Assembly: GCA_945897805.1 (NCBI GenBank)
Contig: CAMDFX010000001.1
Span: forward strand, 1 to 64,000
Direction: 5' to 3'
Source of the DNA: Chryseobacterium gleum
GTDB taxonomy: Bacteria; Bacteroidota; Bacteroidia; Flavobacteriales_D; Crocinitomicaceae
Length of the DNA: 64,000 bases
Positions 35,507 through 43,969 of this stretch are shown piece by piece. The notes below the pieces were generated by a model. The model was not told where the DNA came from and did not search any database. It saw only the letters and a list, made by a program, of their open reading frames with translations. The position numbers were made by a program, and so were the translations under genes. How positions within the stretch are numbered: the stretch's first letter is position 1; each line of letters starts with the position of its first letter.

Positions 35507-37741
35507 TTAATTTTTGATGATTTTACGCGTAATTCCAGATTGAATATCTTGTACAAAATAGACACCATTTGTCAATGATTCTACATTTATTTCGGTACTT
35601 GACGAATCTAATTCAAACATCAATTTTCCCTGTAAATCAAAAAGCACAGCACCTTTATATAGATTATTGTCGACTTTCAGATGCACGGTATTATTTACAG
35701 GATTTGGATATACTTCAAATAGCGTTTTTGCAATTACAGTTTCTTGAATCCCCAAAGAAGCATCCAGGGCTGTTGAAAAAATTGGGCGAATCATTACTGA
35801 ACCTTCGAAAGAAGTATTTGGCCAAGTTGTGCCATTGTCAACACTGTAGAAAATCTTGTTTGAATTGATTGTATTTCTGTCAAAACCAATACATAATTTA
35901 TCCGCCTCTAATTGTCTCCAACCAACATAAAAAGTACCCGTTATTGCCAATTTAGCGGTGTCTTTTAGATAGTAATTGGTAAATTTATTTCTTTCATTTT
36001 CATATTTTGGTTGACGAGGGAAGAAAAAATTATCTTCGTAAATTACGTTTCCTGGTTTGCCATTATTATCGTCCCAAACAGTCAAAAGAAACAAATTATC
36101 TGAAACATCTTGCACACTCGGAACGAAATGCATTTGCACGCCAATCAGTGAATCCGCTTCATAAGGCGTAAATTGATAAGCAAGTCGTGATTGATTTCCT
36201 GTGGTGCCGTAAGCTTGTTCTGCAGAGCCGTCATCATAAGCGTAATAATTGGCAAAAACTTGTTTACCCGATGTGGAATCGTTTAAAGTAATTTGAGCGA
36301 AAGGCGCTGTTGCTGTTGCGTGTAAATCAAAAGTTTGATAGTCTCCAGTTTTTGTTTCATCAAAATGATAACCTGCTGAAAAATCATGGAAACTTTCGTA
36401 AAATGTTCTAGGCTGATAATTTTGCACAAGATCTTGATTTGTCAAAACCAACGTGCTCAAAGGAAAAGAACCTTCAGTTGCGCCACCATATTGAATCCAA
36501 GCCTCACCAATTTGACTATTTTCAGGAATATTACTTCCATTTCGCACAAAAATTCTTGCTGAATCGGTCATTTTATCAGTAAAATTATTTTTGTAATGAT
36601 CCCATGGAACAGAAGTATAATCTTTCAAAAATGATCCCAAAGGATAAACAAAAGCGAAATCTTTGAAAAGTGTATCTTGCGCACCAGAAAGTGCTCGTAA
36701 GTGCACGTAATCAATGTGAAAATGATCTAAACTTCCTGATAATCCGCTGTAACTTTTAAACCTAAATTGAAAAGCATTTTGGAAATATTTTGCATCTTGA
36801 ATGCGAATATGCACTTTTTTAAAATCTTCAACCGGTGCTCCAGTTGTTGACCAAGCTCTAAACCATTGATTGACGGTTGGCGCGTAAAATTCTAGGACCA
36901 AAGAATCTGTTTCTTCAGGAATATCTCCCAAACCTTCTGTTTGATAAAGAAAACTGAAATAAACTTCATTGGCATTGCTAACAGCTGACATATCAATCGG
37001 TTTTGAATGCAAAACATCAGCCAAGCCAACTGAACTAGATCCAAAGTTGTAAGGATAACCATTTTCATCTAAACCATCGAAAGTAACCACACCCAGAGTC
37101 CATGGATTTTTGGCAAAACGATAATTGTGATAGGCATAATTATCTAACCAATAAGCATTTTGATCGTTTATATTGGCGAAAAATTGCGTTGCAGAATCTT
37201 GTACAAAAAACGGTGGAACTTGCCAAACAGTATCCGGGTCATTTGGAAAATCTAGGGTATCGTAAATAATGTACGGCGGATAAACGGTGGTTTCATCGTA
37301 TACCGGCGGATAAACTAAAAAGCTGGTAATTTTAATTGTGTCAGAGGGCAGTGGCTCATTGATGCTCGTTCCTGATGCTTGAGATACAAGTCTTCTGAAA
37401 GTTGGAATATTTGAATATTTCGTATTTAATGGCAAAGGAAGATTTGTATTTCGGTTCAATAATTTATAGCGTTTGTCAAATGTTACAGATGGGTCAGAAT
37501 AATCTGCAACATATTTTTGAAAATGATCTTTAGAAAAATCATCCAAAATGGATTTAACTAGGGTTATTTCCAAAGTATCTGATGCATAAATGAAAGTAGA
37601 ATCAAAAGTCTCAGAACCAGATTTCATCGGTATTGGTTTGATAATATCTGCATTACTAGCAAGTGGATAAATACCTTCTCCTTGAGAAAAAGCAAATTGG
37701 AAAAATCCAAAAATTGCGGCAATTGTGACTGTAATTTTCAT
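35507..37741 (-). CDS. Large secreted protein with T9SS type A sorting domain
   Basis: A 744-residue exported protein: signal peptide MKITVTIAAIFGFFQFAFSQ, a long beta-rich body with two jelly-roll-like portions (around 240-350, with DSLVLEFYAP and FRFKSYSGLSG; around 480-640) and a classical type A C-terminal domain (TLFEVYPNPVNNTVHLKV ... GVYFVQDIQSGITRKIIKN). No catalytic motif is recognised. The C-terminal domain would send it across the outer membrane and onto the surface. It lies between the PASTA gene and ribF, closely spaced on both sides. Confidence 0.88.
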   Translation of the reverse strand: MKITVTIAAIFGFFQFAFSQGEGIYPLASNADIIKPIPMKSGSETFDSTFIYASDTLEITLVKSILDDFSKDHFQKYVADYSDPSVTFDKRYKLLNRNTNLPLPLNTKYSNIPTFRRLVSQASGTSINEPLPSDTIKITSFLVYPPVYDETTVYPPYIIYDTLDFPNDPDTVWQVPPFFVQDSATQFFANINDQNAYWLDNYAYHNYRFAKNPWTLGVVTFDGLDENGYPYNFGSSSVGLADVLHSKPIDMSAVSNANEVYFSFLYQTEGLGDIPEETDSLVLEFYAPTVNQWFRAWSTTGAPVEDFKKVHIRIQDAKYFQNAFQFRFKSYSGLSGSLDHFHIDYVHLRALSGAQDTLFKDFAFVYPLGSFLKDYTSVPWDHYKNNFTDKMTDSARIFVRNGSNIPENSQIGEAWIQYGGATEGSFPLSTLVLTNQDLVQNYQPRTFYESFHDFSAGYHFDETKTGDYQTFDLHATATAPFAQITLNDSTSGKQVFANYYAYDDGSAEQAYGTTGNQSRLAYQFTPYEADSLIGVQMHFVPSVQDVSDNLFLLTVWDDNNGKPGNVIYEDNFFFPRQPKYENERNKFTNYYLKDTAKLAITGTFYVGWRQLEADKLCIGFDRNTINSNKIFYSVDNGTTWPNTSFEGSVMIRPIFSTALDASLGIQETVIAKTLFEVYPNPVNNTVHLKVDNNLYKGAVLFDLQGKLMFELDSSSTEINVESLTNGVYFVQDIQSGITRKIIKN

Positions 37742-37771
37742 TTAATGAAGCTTTTATTTCTGTCTTCGCAA

Positions 37772-38572
37772 TTATTCTGTACACCCATTTTTTTGCAATA
37801 ATAAAGTGATTGTGGTTCCTGCAGGACTCAATACACCGTCAATAAATTCAGGCGTTTGCGACATTACTTGCGCATTTAAGCTATCCTCAGCATTATTGCA
37901 ACCACTGTATGACTCAAATATGGTGATTGAAGACCATTCTGCTAAACGACTTTTGACTTCATTTATTGTCAAACAAGCTAAATCAGGAATTTGAATAGGT
38001 TCGCCTACTTGATTTTTTCCAACTACCAATTGAATAGTTGAACCAATCGGAATTCTTGTTCCTTCTTTGATTGTTGATCCTCTGTATTTTTGATTCAAAA
38101 CAGCCCCATCAGCCTCTCTGGTTGTTTCATATACAATGGTATATCTTATTCCACGGTTTTCAAGAACACGTTCTGCAAATCGCTGAGATTTATCAATTAA
38201 ACTTGGCATTTCGACCAATCTTGACCTTTTAGATACGCGTAATCGAATGATTCTGCCTTCTTTAACAAAGACATCTGTTGAATCGGTTGGTCTTGGATCT
38301 TGAGATAAAATGGTTCCTTCAGGTTTGTTCGGAGCATAAATTGAATCCAAAATTTCGTATTGTAAACCAGATTCTTCGATGATTCCTTTGATGTTATTTA
38401 CATTTTTTCCGAATAAAGAAGGAACTTCAATTTTTTGTCCGTGATTGGTAACGCTATCAAGCATTAAAACAGTTCCTCCAACAATAACAATATAAGCTAA
38501 AATCACCAATCCAAGGTGTTTAACAAAATGTTTAGACAAGATAAAATTTTTGAGCTTCGTTAAAAATTCCAT
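37772..38572 (-). CDS. PASTA-domain membrane protein
   Basis: A 266-residue bitopic protein: short cytoplasmic N-terminus, one helix (about 19-38) and three extracytoplasmic PASTA domains (about 47-113, 116-185 and 190-262, each opening with EVPSLFGK, EMPSLIDK or QIPDLACL). PASTA domains bind muropeptides or lipid II-like ligands. There is no kinase or penicillin-binding domain, as is normal for this Bacteroidota family. It diverges from ddl, another peptidoglycan gene. Confidence 0.9.
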   Translation of the reverse strand: MEFLTKLKNFILSKHFVKHLGLVILAYIVIVGGTVLMLDSVTNHGQKIEVPSLFGKNVNNIKGIIEESGLQYEILDSIYAPNKPEGTILSQDPRPTDSTDVFVKEGRIIRLRVSKRSRLVEMPSLIDKSQRFAERVLENRGIRYTIVYETTREADGAVLNQKYRGSTIKEGTRIPIGSTIQLVVGKNQVGEPIQIPDLACLTINEVKSRLAEWSSITIFESYSGCNNAEDSLNAQVMSQTPEFIDGVLSPAGTTITLLLQKNGCTE

Positions 38573-38594
38573 GAATGAAAGTCAATATGAGCAA

Positions 38595-38602
38595 CAAATA
38601 TA
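38595..38602 (-). promoter_or_regulatory. -7 box of the PASTA-T9SS-ribF operon
   Basis: TATATTTG on minus, 23 positions before the PASTA ATG (38572). Confidence 0.6.
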
Positions 38603-38720
38603 TAAATTACGACGGAGAAAATCTCACTTAGAGTTATTTATCAAGTTGAATATCGTTTTTATCCAATTTTTTTTGCTGAAAACTTTTGAAACTTACGAAT
38701 TTTCGCCAATTTTTCAAATG

Positions 38721-38728
38721 TACCTTTG
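38721..38728 (+). promoter_or_regulatory. -7 box of ddl
   Basis: TACCTTTG, about 57 nt before ATG 38785. It lies inside the track's long ddl frame, supporting the later start. Confidence 0.55.
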
Positions 38729-38784
38729 TTTGTGGTTTTCTTTTTGATCAAAGAAAATTATTTGTTGTATCTCAAATTAGAAGT

Positions 38785-39750
38785 ATGAAGCGAATTGCCA
38801 TTTTTTGCGGAGGATATTCCTCTGAATTTGAAATTTCGATCAAAAGTGCAAACACTATTTTAGCTCATTTCCCTGAAGGATACGATCCGTTTTTGGTTGA
38901 AGTTACCAAAGGTAAATGGACCGCTTTTTATCAAAATGAAAAATTCGATTTTAATCCTTGGAATTTGAGTTTCGAGTTTCAAAATCAAGAATTTAAGATT
39001 GATGCAGCGATTGTTTATATTCACGGAAATCCGGGTGAAAATGGAAAATTGCAAGCTTTCCTTGAAATGAAAGATGTGCCATTTATAAATTCTGGTGCCT
39101 TGGCTTCTGAACTTTCTTTTGATAAATGGTATTGTAATCAATTTTTAAGAGGTTTTGATATTCCAGTGGCAAAATCACTTTTATTGACCGCTATCGATTC
39201 GTTTGATCATCAATATATTTTGGATACTTTAGGATTGCCCTGCTTTGTAAAACCATCAGATTCTGGTTCGAGTTATGGAATTTCAAAAGTGAAAACAGCG
39301 GATGAATTGCAACCTTCTTTGGAAAAAGCTTTTGCTGAAGGAGAAACTGTGGTGATTGAATCATTTTTGAACGGCACAGAAGTTACTTGTGGCGTTTACA
39401 GGACAAAAAATGGAATTCACGCACTTCCGTTGACAGAGATTGCAACGGAGAATGATTTCTTCGACTATGAAGCTAAATATCTTGGCGCTTCGCAAGAAAT
39501 TACACCGGCGCGAGTAACGGATGAAATAAGAGATAAAGTGCAAGAAATTTCTAAAAAGATTTATCAACTATTGCGGTTAAGATCCATTGCAAGAATAGAT
39601 TTTATGGTAGTGAACGATGTGCCTCACGTAATTGAGGTGAATACAACTCCAGGTTTTTCACCAGCAAGTTTGGTTCCTCAAATGATTGCCTGTGAAGGAA
39701 ATACTATTCAAAATTTTTGGAAAGAAATTTTGGAAGTTGAATTAAAGTAA
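38785..39750 (+). CDS. ddl: D-alanine--D-alanine ligase
   Basis: ATP-grasp enzyme that joins two D-Ala for the peptidoglycan precursor. Motifs: IFCGGYSSEFEISIKS (N-terminal, with the catalytic Glu), CFVKPSDSGSSYGISKV (ATP-binding), and RIDFMVVNDVPHVIEVNTTPGFSP (metal site). From ATG 38785 (MKRIAIFCGG) it has 321 residues, the usual length; the track adds 33 residues that run through the promoter. Confidence 0.95.
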   Translation: MKRIAIFCGGYSSEFEISIKSANTILAHFPEGYDPFLVEVTKGKWTAFYQNEKFDFNPWNLSFEFQNQEFKIDAAIVYIHGNPGENGKLQAFLEMKDVPFINSGALASELSFDKWYCNQFLRGFDIPVAKSLLLTAIDSFDHQYILDTLGLPCFVKPSDSGSSYGISKVKTADELQPSLEKAFAEGETVVIESFLNGTEVTCGVYRTKNGIHALPLTEIATENDFFDYEAKYLGASQEITPARVTDEIRDKVQEISKKIYQLLRLRSIARIDFMVVNDVPHVIEVNTTPGFSPASLVPQMIACEGNTIQNFWKEILEVELK

Positions 39751-39816
39751 AGTTATTATTGTTGTATTAACTTTTGATTATCAAACTTTGATTCATTTTT
39801 TTGTTAGTTTTTTGCT

Positions 39817-39824
39817 TATTTTTG
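39817..39824 (+). promoter_or_regulatory. -7 box of rfbB
   Basis: TATTTTTG, perfect TAnnTTTG, 21 positions before the rfbB ATG (39845). Confidence 0.55.
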
Positions 39825-39844
39825 AGGCATAATTTAAAGTAGAC

Positions 39845-40882
39845 ATGAATATTTTAATCACAGGAGGAGCGGGTTTTATTGGTTCGCATGTAGTGCGAAG
39901 GTTTTTAAAATTTTATCCGAATTATAATATTATTAATTTCGATAAATTGACCTATGCAGGAAATTTGTCCAACTTAAAAGATGTGGAAGATAATCCGAAT
40001 TATGCTTTTTTTAAGGGAGATATTTGTTCTTTAGAAGATGTAACAAATGCATTCAAAACGCACAATATTTCACACGTAATTCACTTGGCGGCTGAATCTC
40101 ATGTCGATCGTTCAATTGAAGGGCCTCTTGAGTTTGCGATGACTAATGTGGTCGGAACATTGAATTTATTGTCTGTAGCTAAATCTTTTTGGACCGAAGG
40201 AGAACATGTTTTTCATCACGTTTCTACGGATGAGGTTTATGGTAGTTTAGGCGATGAAGGTTTGTTTATGGAAACAACGCCTTATGATCCAAGAAGTCCA
40301 TATTCAGCTTCAAAAGCATCTTCAGACCATTTTGTAAGTGCTTTTTATCATACTTACGGTTTTCCTGTAAAAATGTCAAATTGCTCTAACAATTATGGAA
40401 GTCACCATTTTCCTGAAAAATTAATTCCATTGATGATTGGAAATATTGTGAATATGAAACCACTTCCTGTTTATGGAAAAGGCGATAATATTCGCGATTG
40501 GCTGTGGGTTGAAGATCACGCTTCTGCCATTGATACGATTTTTCACAACGGAAAAATTGGAGAATCCTACAATGTTGGTGGATTAAATGAATGGAAAAAC
40601 ATTGATTTGGTTCATTTTTTATGTGAATTGTTAGATAAAAAATTGAATCGTGAATCTGGTACGAGTGCGTCACTTATTACTTATGTCAAAGACCGCGCGG
40701 GACATGATCAAAGATATGCAATTGATGCTTCAAAAATTGCAACTGAATTGGGCTGGAAACCATCGATAAAATTCGAAGAAGGATTAGAAAAAACGGTTGA
40801 TTGGTATTTGAATAACCAAGATTGGGTGGAGGAAGTCACCAGCGGTGCTTATCAGGAATATTACAAGAAAATGTATTCATAA
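39845..40882 (+). CDS. rfbB: dTDP-glucose 4,6-dehydratase
   Basis: An extended short-chain dehydrogenase that makes dTDP-4-keto-6-deoxyglucose for rhamnose and related sugars. Rossmann motif ITGGAGFIGSHVVRRF, catalytic Tyr/Lys in SPYSASKASSDHF, HVSTDEVYG and NNYGSHHFPEKLIP are all present. Length 345 is normal. The partner genes rfbA, rfbC and rfbD are not in this window. A good terminator follows directly. Confidence 0.96.
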   Translation: MNILITGGAGFIGSHVVRRFLKFYPNYNIINFDKLTYAGNLSNLKDVEDNPNYAFFKGDICSLEDVTNAFKTHNISHVIHLAAESHVDRSIEGPLEFAMTNVVGTLNLLSVAKSFWTEGEHVFHHVSTDEVYGSLGDEGLFMETTPYDPRSPYSASKASSDHFVSAFYHTYGFPVKMSNCSNNYGSHHFPEKLIPLMIGNIVNMKPLPVYGKGDNIRDWLWVEDHASAIDTIFHNGKIGESYNVGGLNEWKNIDLVHFLCELLDKKLNRESGTSASLITYVKDRAGHDQRYAIDASKIATELGWKPSIKFEEGLEKTVDWYLNNQDWVEEVTSGAYQEYYKKMYS

Positions 40883-40887
40883 TATGG

Positions 40888-40920
40888 AAGAGGAATTGCG
40901 AATGTAATTCCTCTTTTTTT
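40888..40920 (+). terminator. Rho-independent terminator of rfbB
   Basis: AAGAGGAATT (40888-40897) pairs with AATTCCTCTT (40906-40915) over an 8-nt loop and continues into T residues to 40920. Confidence 0.9.
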
Positions 40921-40931
40921 ACCTTCGCTTC

Positions 40932-41837
40932 ATGTTGTCCAATTTTTGCAAAATCTTTTTGGTCCTTTTTATTGGAATTAATGCTTGGTCACAATCCGCA
41001 TTGCTTTCTCCTTCAGAGTCTTTGAATAAAAAAAGATTGACCGCTTCCTCAATCGGAACTGGCGCGATTTGTTCAGGAAGTATTATTGGCTTATCTGCAG
41101 TTTGGTACAAGGATTATCCAAAAACTTCTTTTCACACATTTGATGATTCGCAGGAGTGGATGCAAATGGACAAAATGGGACATGTTTTTTCGGCCTATCA
41201 TTTGAGCGATAAAGTTTCAAAACTTTTTCGTTGGTCGGGACTTGACAGAAAGAAAAGTGCATTTATTGGCACCGGAGTAGGATGGGGCTATCAATTGTCA
41301 TTTGAATTTTTGGATGCCCAAAGCGCCGGCTGGGGATTTTCTTGGTCGGATGTTGGTGCAAATACTTTGGGCAGTGGACTATTTTTATCTCAAGAATTGA
41401 TTTGGCAAGAACAATATTTGAAGTTAAAATTTTCTTACAGTCCGAGTGATTATGCGCAGTATCGACCTTCAATTTTAGGGTCCAATTTTTCAGAACGATT
41501 ATTGAAAGATTACAATGGTCAAACTTATTGGTTGACATTTTCTCCAGGTTCCATTTTTCCAAAAAGTAAAATTCCTGCTTGGATAGCCATTGCTGCGGGT
41601 TATAGCGTCGATGCAAAACTGTTAGGAAACAATGATTTTTATCAAACTGCTGATGGTTTGAAGCGTTTTGAAGCCAAAAGAGAATTTGTACTTTCTTTGG
41701 ATTTAGATGTGACAAAATTTCCCATCAAAAAGCCTTGGCTAAAGAAACTGTTAAGCCCTTTTAATGTGATTAAAATACCTTTCCCAGCATTGATTTTTCG
41801 AGGAAATGATATTTCAGGAAGATTACTTTATTTTTAA
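40932..41837 (+). CDS. DUF2279 family protein
   Basis: A 301-residue protein with an N-terminal hydrophobic signal (about 1-20) and the DUF2279 pattern: QMDKMGHVFSAYHLSDKVSK, then GTGVGWGYQLSFEFLDAQSAGWGFSWSDVGANTLGSGLF. The family is predicted envelope-associated and has no known function. A TACCTTCG box (one mismatch to the -7 consensus) ends five positions before the ATG, behind the rfbB terminator, so it is probably a separate unit. It converges with fabF, seven bases apart. Confidence 0.85.
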   Translation: MLSNFCKIFLVLFIGINAWSQSALLSPSESLNKKRLTASSIGTGAICSGSIIGLSAVWYKDYPKTSFHTFDDSQEWMQMDKMGHVFSAYHLSDKVSKLFRWSGLDRKKSAFIGTGVGWGYQLSFEFLDAQSAGWGFSWSDVGANTLGSGLFLSQELIWQEQYLKLKFSYSPSDYAQYRPSILGSNFSERLLKDYNGQTYWLTFSPGSIFPKSKIPAWIAIAAGYSVDAKLLGNNDFYQTADGLKRFEAKREFVLSLDLDVTKFPIKKPWLKKLLSPFNVIKIPFPALIFRGNDISGRLLYF

Positions 41838-41844
41838 AGTTCGA

Positions 41845-43089
41845 TTATTCAGCCCATTTTTTTAGTATGACCGAAGCAATGTGTCCACCAAAACCAAATG
41901 TATTGCTCATTGCATATTGAATTTCTTTTGGCTGTGCTTTTTCCACCGGGAAATCGAATAGATCTGCAAATTCTGGTTCAATTTCTTTTGTGTTGATTGT
42001 TGGAGGAACCATATTGTCTTGGATCGCTTTGATACAAATAATGGCTTCAATTGCACCTGCAGCGCCCAATAAATGTCCTGTCATGGATTTTGTTCCAGAG
42101 ATACTTAATGATTTTCTCTCACCAAAAACACGTTTTGCTGCAATCAATTCGCTTGTGTCTCCTTGCGAAGTTGAAGTTGCATGCATGTTGATATAATCGA
42201 TTTCACCTGGAGAAATTCCTGCTTCTTCAAGGGCCAAATTCATCCCTAAAACCGCGCCATCTCCTTGAGGATGTGTACCTGTTAAGTGGTAAGCATCTGC
42301 GGCCATTCCGCCGCCAACAACCTCTGCGTAAATTTTCGCACCACGCTTTTTTGCGTGTTCATATTCTTCTAAAATCAAAGCACCAGCTCCTTCGCCCATC
42401 ACAAATCCACCGCGATTTACATCAAAAGGACGAGAAGCTAATTCCGGAGTTTCATTTAAAGTTGAAAGTGCTTTTGCAGACGAAAATCCTCCGATGGCCG
42501 ATTCTGTGATTGCCGCTTCTGAGCCACCAGAAATAATCATGTCCGCTTTGTTCCAACGAATGTAATTGAATGCCTCAATCAATGCTGTATTTGAAGTCGC
42601 GCAAGCTGAAACAGGACAGAAGTTTACACCTCGTAAGCCATATTTGATGGAAATAATTCCCGATGCGATATCAACTAAAATTCGAGGAATGAAAAATGGC
42701 GTAAATCGTGGAGTTCCATCACCCTCACAAAATTCAATCATTTGGTCTTGGAAAGTTTGAATTCCTCCATTTCCAGAACCCCAAATCACGCCAATTCTAT
42801 CTCTATTTAATGTTTCAAAATCAATTTTTCCATCTTCAACTGCTTGTTGCACAGAAACCAAAGCGTATTGAGAAAACAAATCATATTTCCTGATTTCTTT
42901 CACATCAAAATGGGCTTTTGAATCAAAATCTTTCAATTCGCAAGCAAAAGTAGTTTTGAATTTTGAAGTGTCGAATTTCGTTATTTTTCCAGCGCCACTA
43001 ACACCTGCTTGAATGTTTTTCCAAAAAGAATCAACATCATTCCCCACCGGAGTCAAAGCCCCAAGTCCAGTTATTACTACTCTTCTCAT
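41845..43089 (-). CDS. fabF: 3-oxoacyl-[acyl-carrier-protein] synthase II
   Basis: Condensing enzyme of fatty-acid elongation. The thiolase-fold protein has 414 residues with the catalytic Cys in VSACATSNTALIEA, the two His in MHATSTSQGD and SMTGHLLGAAGA, and a final FGFGGHIASVILKK. All active-site residues are in place. It lies 105 nt behind the SufT-like gene, separated by an 8-bp tandem repeat; it could be read from the suf promoter or its own. FabH, AcpP and others are not in the window. Confidence 0.96.
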   Translation of the reverse strand: MRRVVITGLGALTPVGNDVDSFWKNIQAGVSGAGKITKFDTSKFKTTFACELKDFDSKAHFDVKEIRKYDLFSQYALVSVQQAVEDGKIDFETLNRDRIGVIWGSGNGGIQTFQDQMIEFCEGDGTPRFTPFFIPRILVDIASGIISIKYGLRGVNFCPVSACATSNTALIEAFNYIRWNKADMIISGGSEAAITESAIGGFSSAKALSTLNETPELASRPFDVNRGGFVMGEGAGALILEEYEHAKKRGAKIYAEVVGGGMAADAYHLTGTHPQGDGAVLGMNLALEEAGISPGEIDYINMHATSTSQGDTSELIAAKRVFGERKSLSISGTKSMTGHLLGAAGAIEAIICIKAIQDNMVPPTINTKEIEPEFADLFDFPVEKAQPKEIQYAMSNTFGFGGHIASVILKKWAE

Positions 43090-43128
43090 TTTAAAAATAT
43101 CTATAATATCTATAAATTCGCATCAGCC

Positions 43129-43187
43129 AATCTGAAATCTGCTAATCTACTAAGCTGCTAATTTGCAAATCTACTAATCTACTAATC
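43129..43187. repeat. Degenerate 8-bp tandem repeat (AATCTRCT), about seven units
   Basis: The units read AATCTGA, AATCTGCT, AATCTACT, AAGCTGCT, AATTTGCA, AATCTACT, AATCTACT, AATC. The array fills most of the 105-nt gap between the SufT-like gene and fabF, i.e. the fabF leader/promoter region. Confidence 0.85.
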
Positions 43188-43194
43188 AAAACTC

Positions 43195-43500
43195 CTATAA
43201 AAACCCCAACTCTAATTTCGCTTCCTCGCTCATCATATCCTTGTCCCATGGTGGATCAAAAACGATGTTAACTTTTGAGCTGTTCACGCCTTCAATTGCG
43301 GCCACTTTGTCTTCAACTTCTTTGGGCATAGACTCAGCAACAGGGCAATTTGGTGAAGTTAAGGTCATGTCAATCGAAACATTTTTGTCAGCATCAATAT
43401 TAACCTCATATATCAGCCCCAATTCAAACACATCGACCGGAATTTCAGGATCATAAATGGTTTTAAGAACCTCAACTACTTTATTTTCTAAATCAATCAT
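43195..43500 (-). CDS. MIP18/DUF59 family iron-sulfur assembly protein (SufT-like)
   Basis: A 101-residue DUF59 protein with the conserved IYDPEIPVDVFELGLIYEV and LTSPNCPVAESMPKEVEDKV (the conserved Cys) stretches. Members help Fe-S cluster transfer and commonly accompany suf genes. It stands 12 nt after sufE, in the sufS-sufE-DUF59 run. Confidence 0.92.
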   Translation of the reverse strand: MIDLENKVVEVLKTIYDPEIPVDVFELGLIYEVNIDADKNVSIDMTLTSPNCPVAESMPKEVEDKVAAIEGVNSSKVNIVFDPPWDKDMMSEEAKLELGFL

Positions 43501-43512
43501 TGTTTAAATTTT

Positions 43513-43941
43513 TTATTCTGAATCGTTTGTTGTTAATGCTTTCAATGAAGCCATTTTCATTTTTTTGACCATGCTCACTAATCCATTTGAACGTGTTGGA
43601 GAAAGGTGCTCGTGCAAACCAATTTCTTGTATGAAATGTAGATCACATTTTGCAATATCTTCAGGCTTTTCATTGTCTAAAACGCGAATCAAAAGTCCAA
43701 TAATTCCTTTGGTGATAATCGCATCGGAATCTGCTTTGAAATGCATTTTACCATCCGAAAAATCAGAATCTAACCACACCTGAGATTGACAACCTTCAAT
43801 AATTCTATCTTTGGTTTTTTTGTCCTCCTCAATGGTTGGCAAATCTTTCCCAAGTTCAATGATGTATTCATATTTTTCCATCCAATCATCATAGATAGCA
43901 AAATCTTCAACTATTTCTTTTTGTTTTTCCTCTAAAGTCAT
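43513..43941 (-). CDS. sufE: Cysteine desulfuration protein SufE
   Basis: Accepts persulfide sulfur from SufS and passes it to the Fe-S scaffold. The 142-residue protein has the active loop RIIEGCQSQVW (acceptor Cys near residue 50) and the C-terminal HLSPTRSNGLVSMV. Cytoplasmic. It follows sufS by 28 nt and precedes the SufT-like gene by 12 nt. The scaffold genes sufBCD are not in the window. Confidence 0.95.
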   Translation of the reverse strand: MTLEEKQKEIVEDFAIYDDWMEKYEYIIELGKDLPTIEEDKKTKDRIIEGCQSQVWLDSDFSDGKMHFKADSDAIITKGIIGLLIRVLDNEKPEDIAKCDLHFIQEIGLHEHLSPTRSNGLVSMVKKMKMASLKALTTNDSE

Positions 43942-43969
43942 GACTGAATTTTTTATGTTGAAACGATTT

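Noticed and set aside
43129-43187. CRISPR-like array in front of fabF
   Set aside because: Units are 8 bp with no spacers and no cas genes are present; it is a simple tandem repeat.
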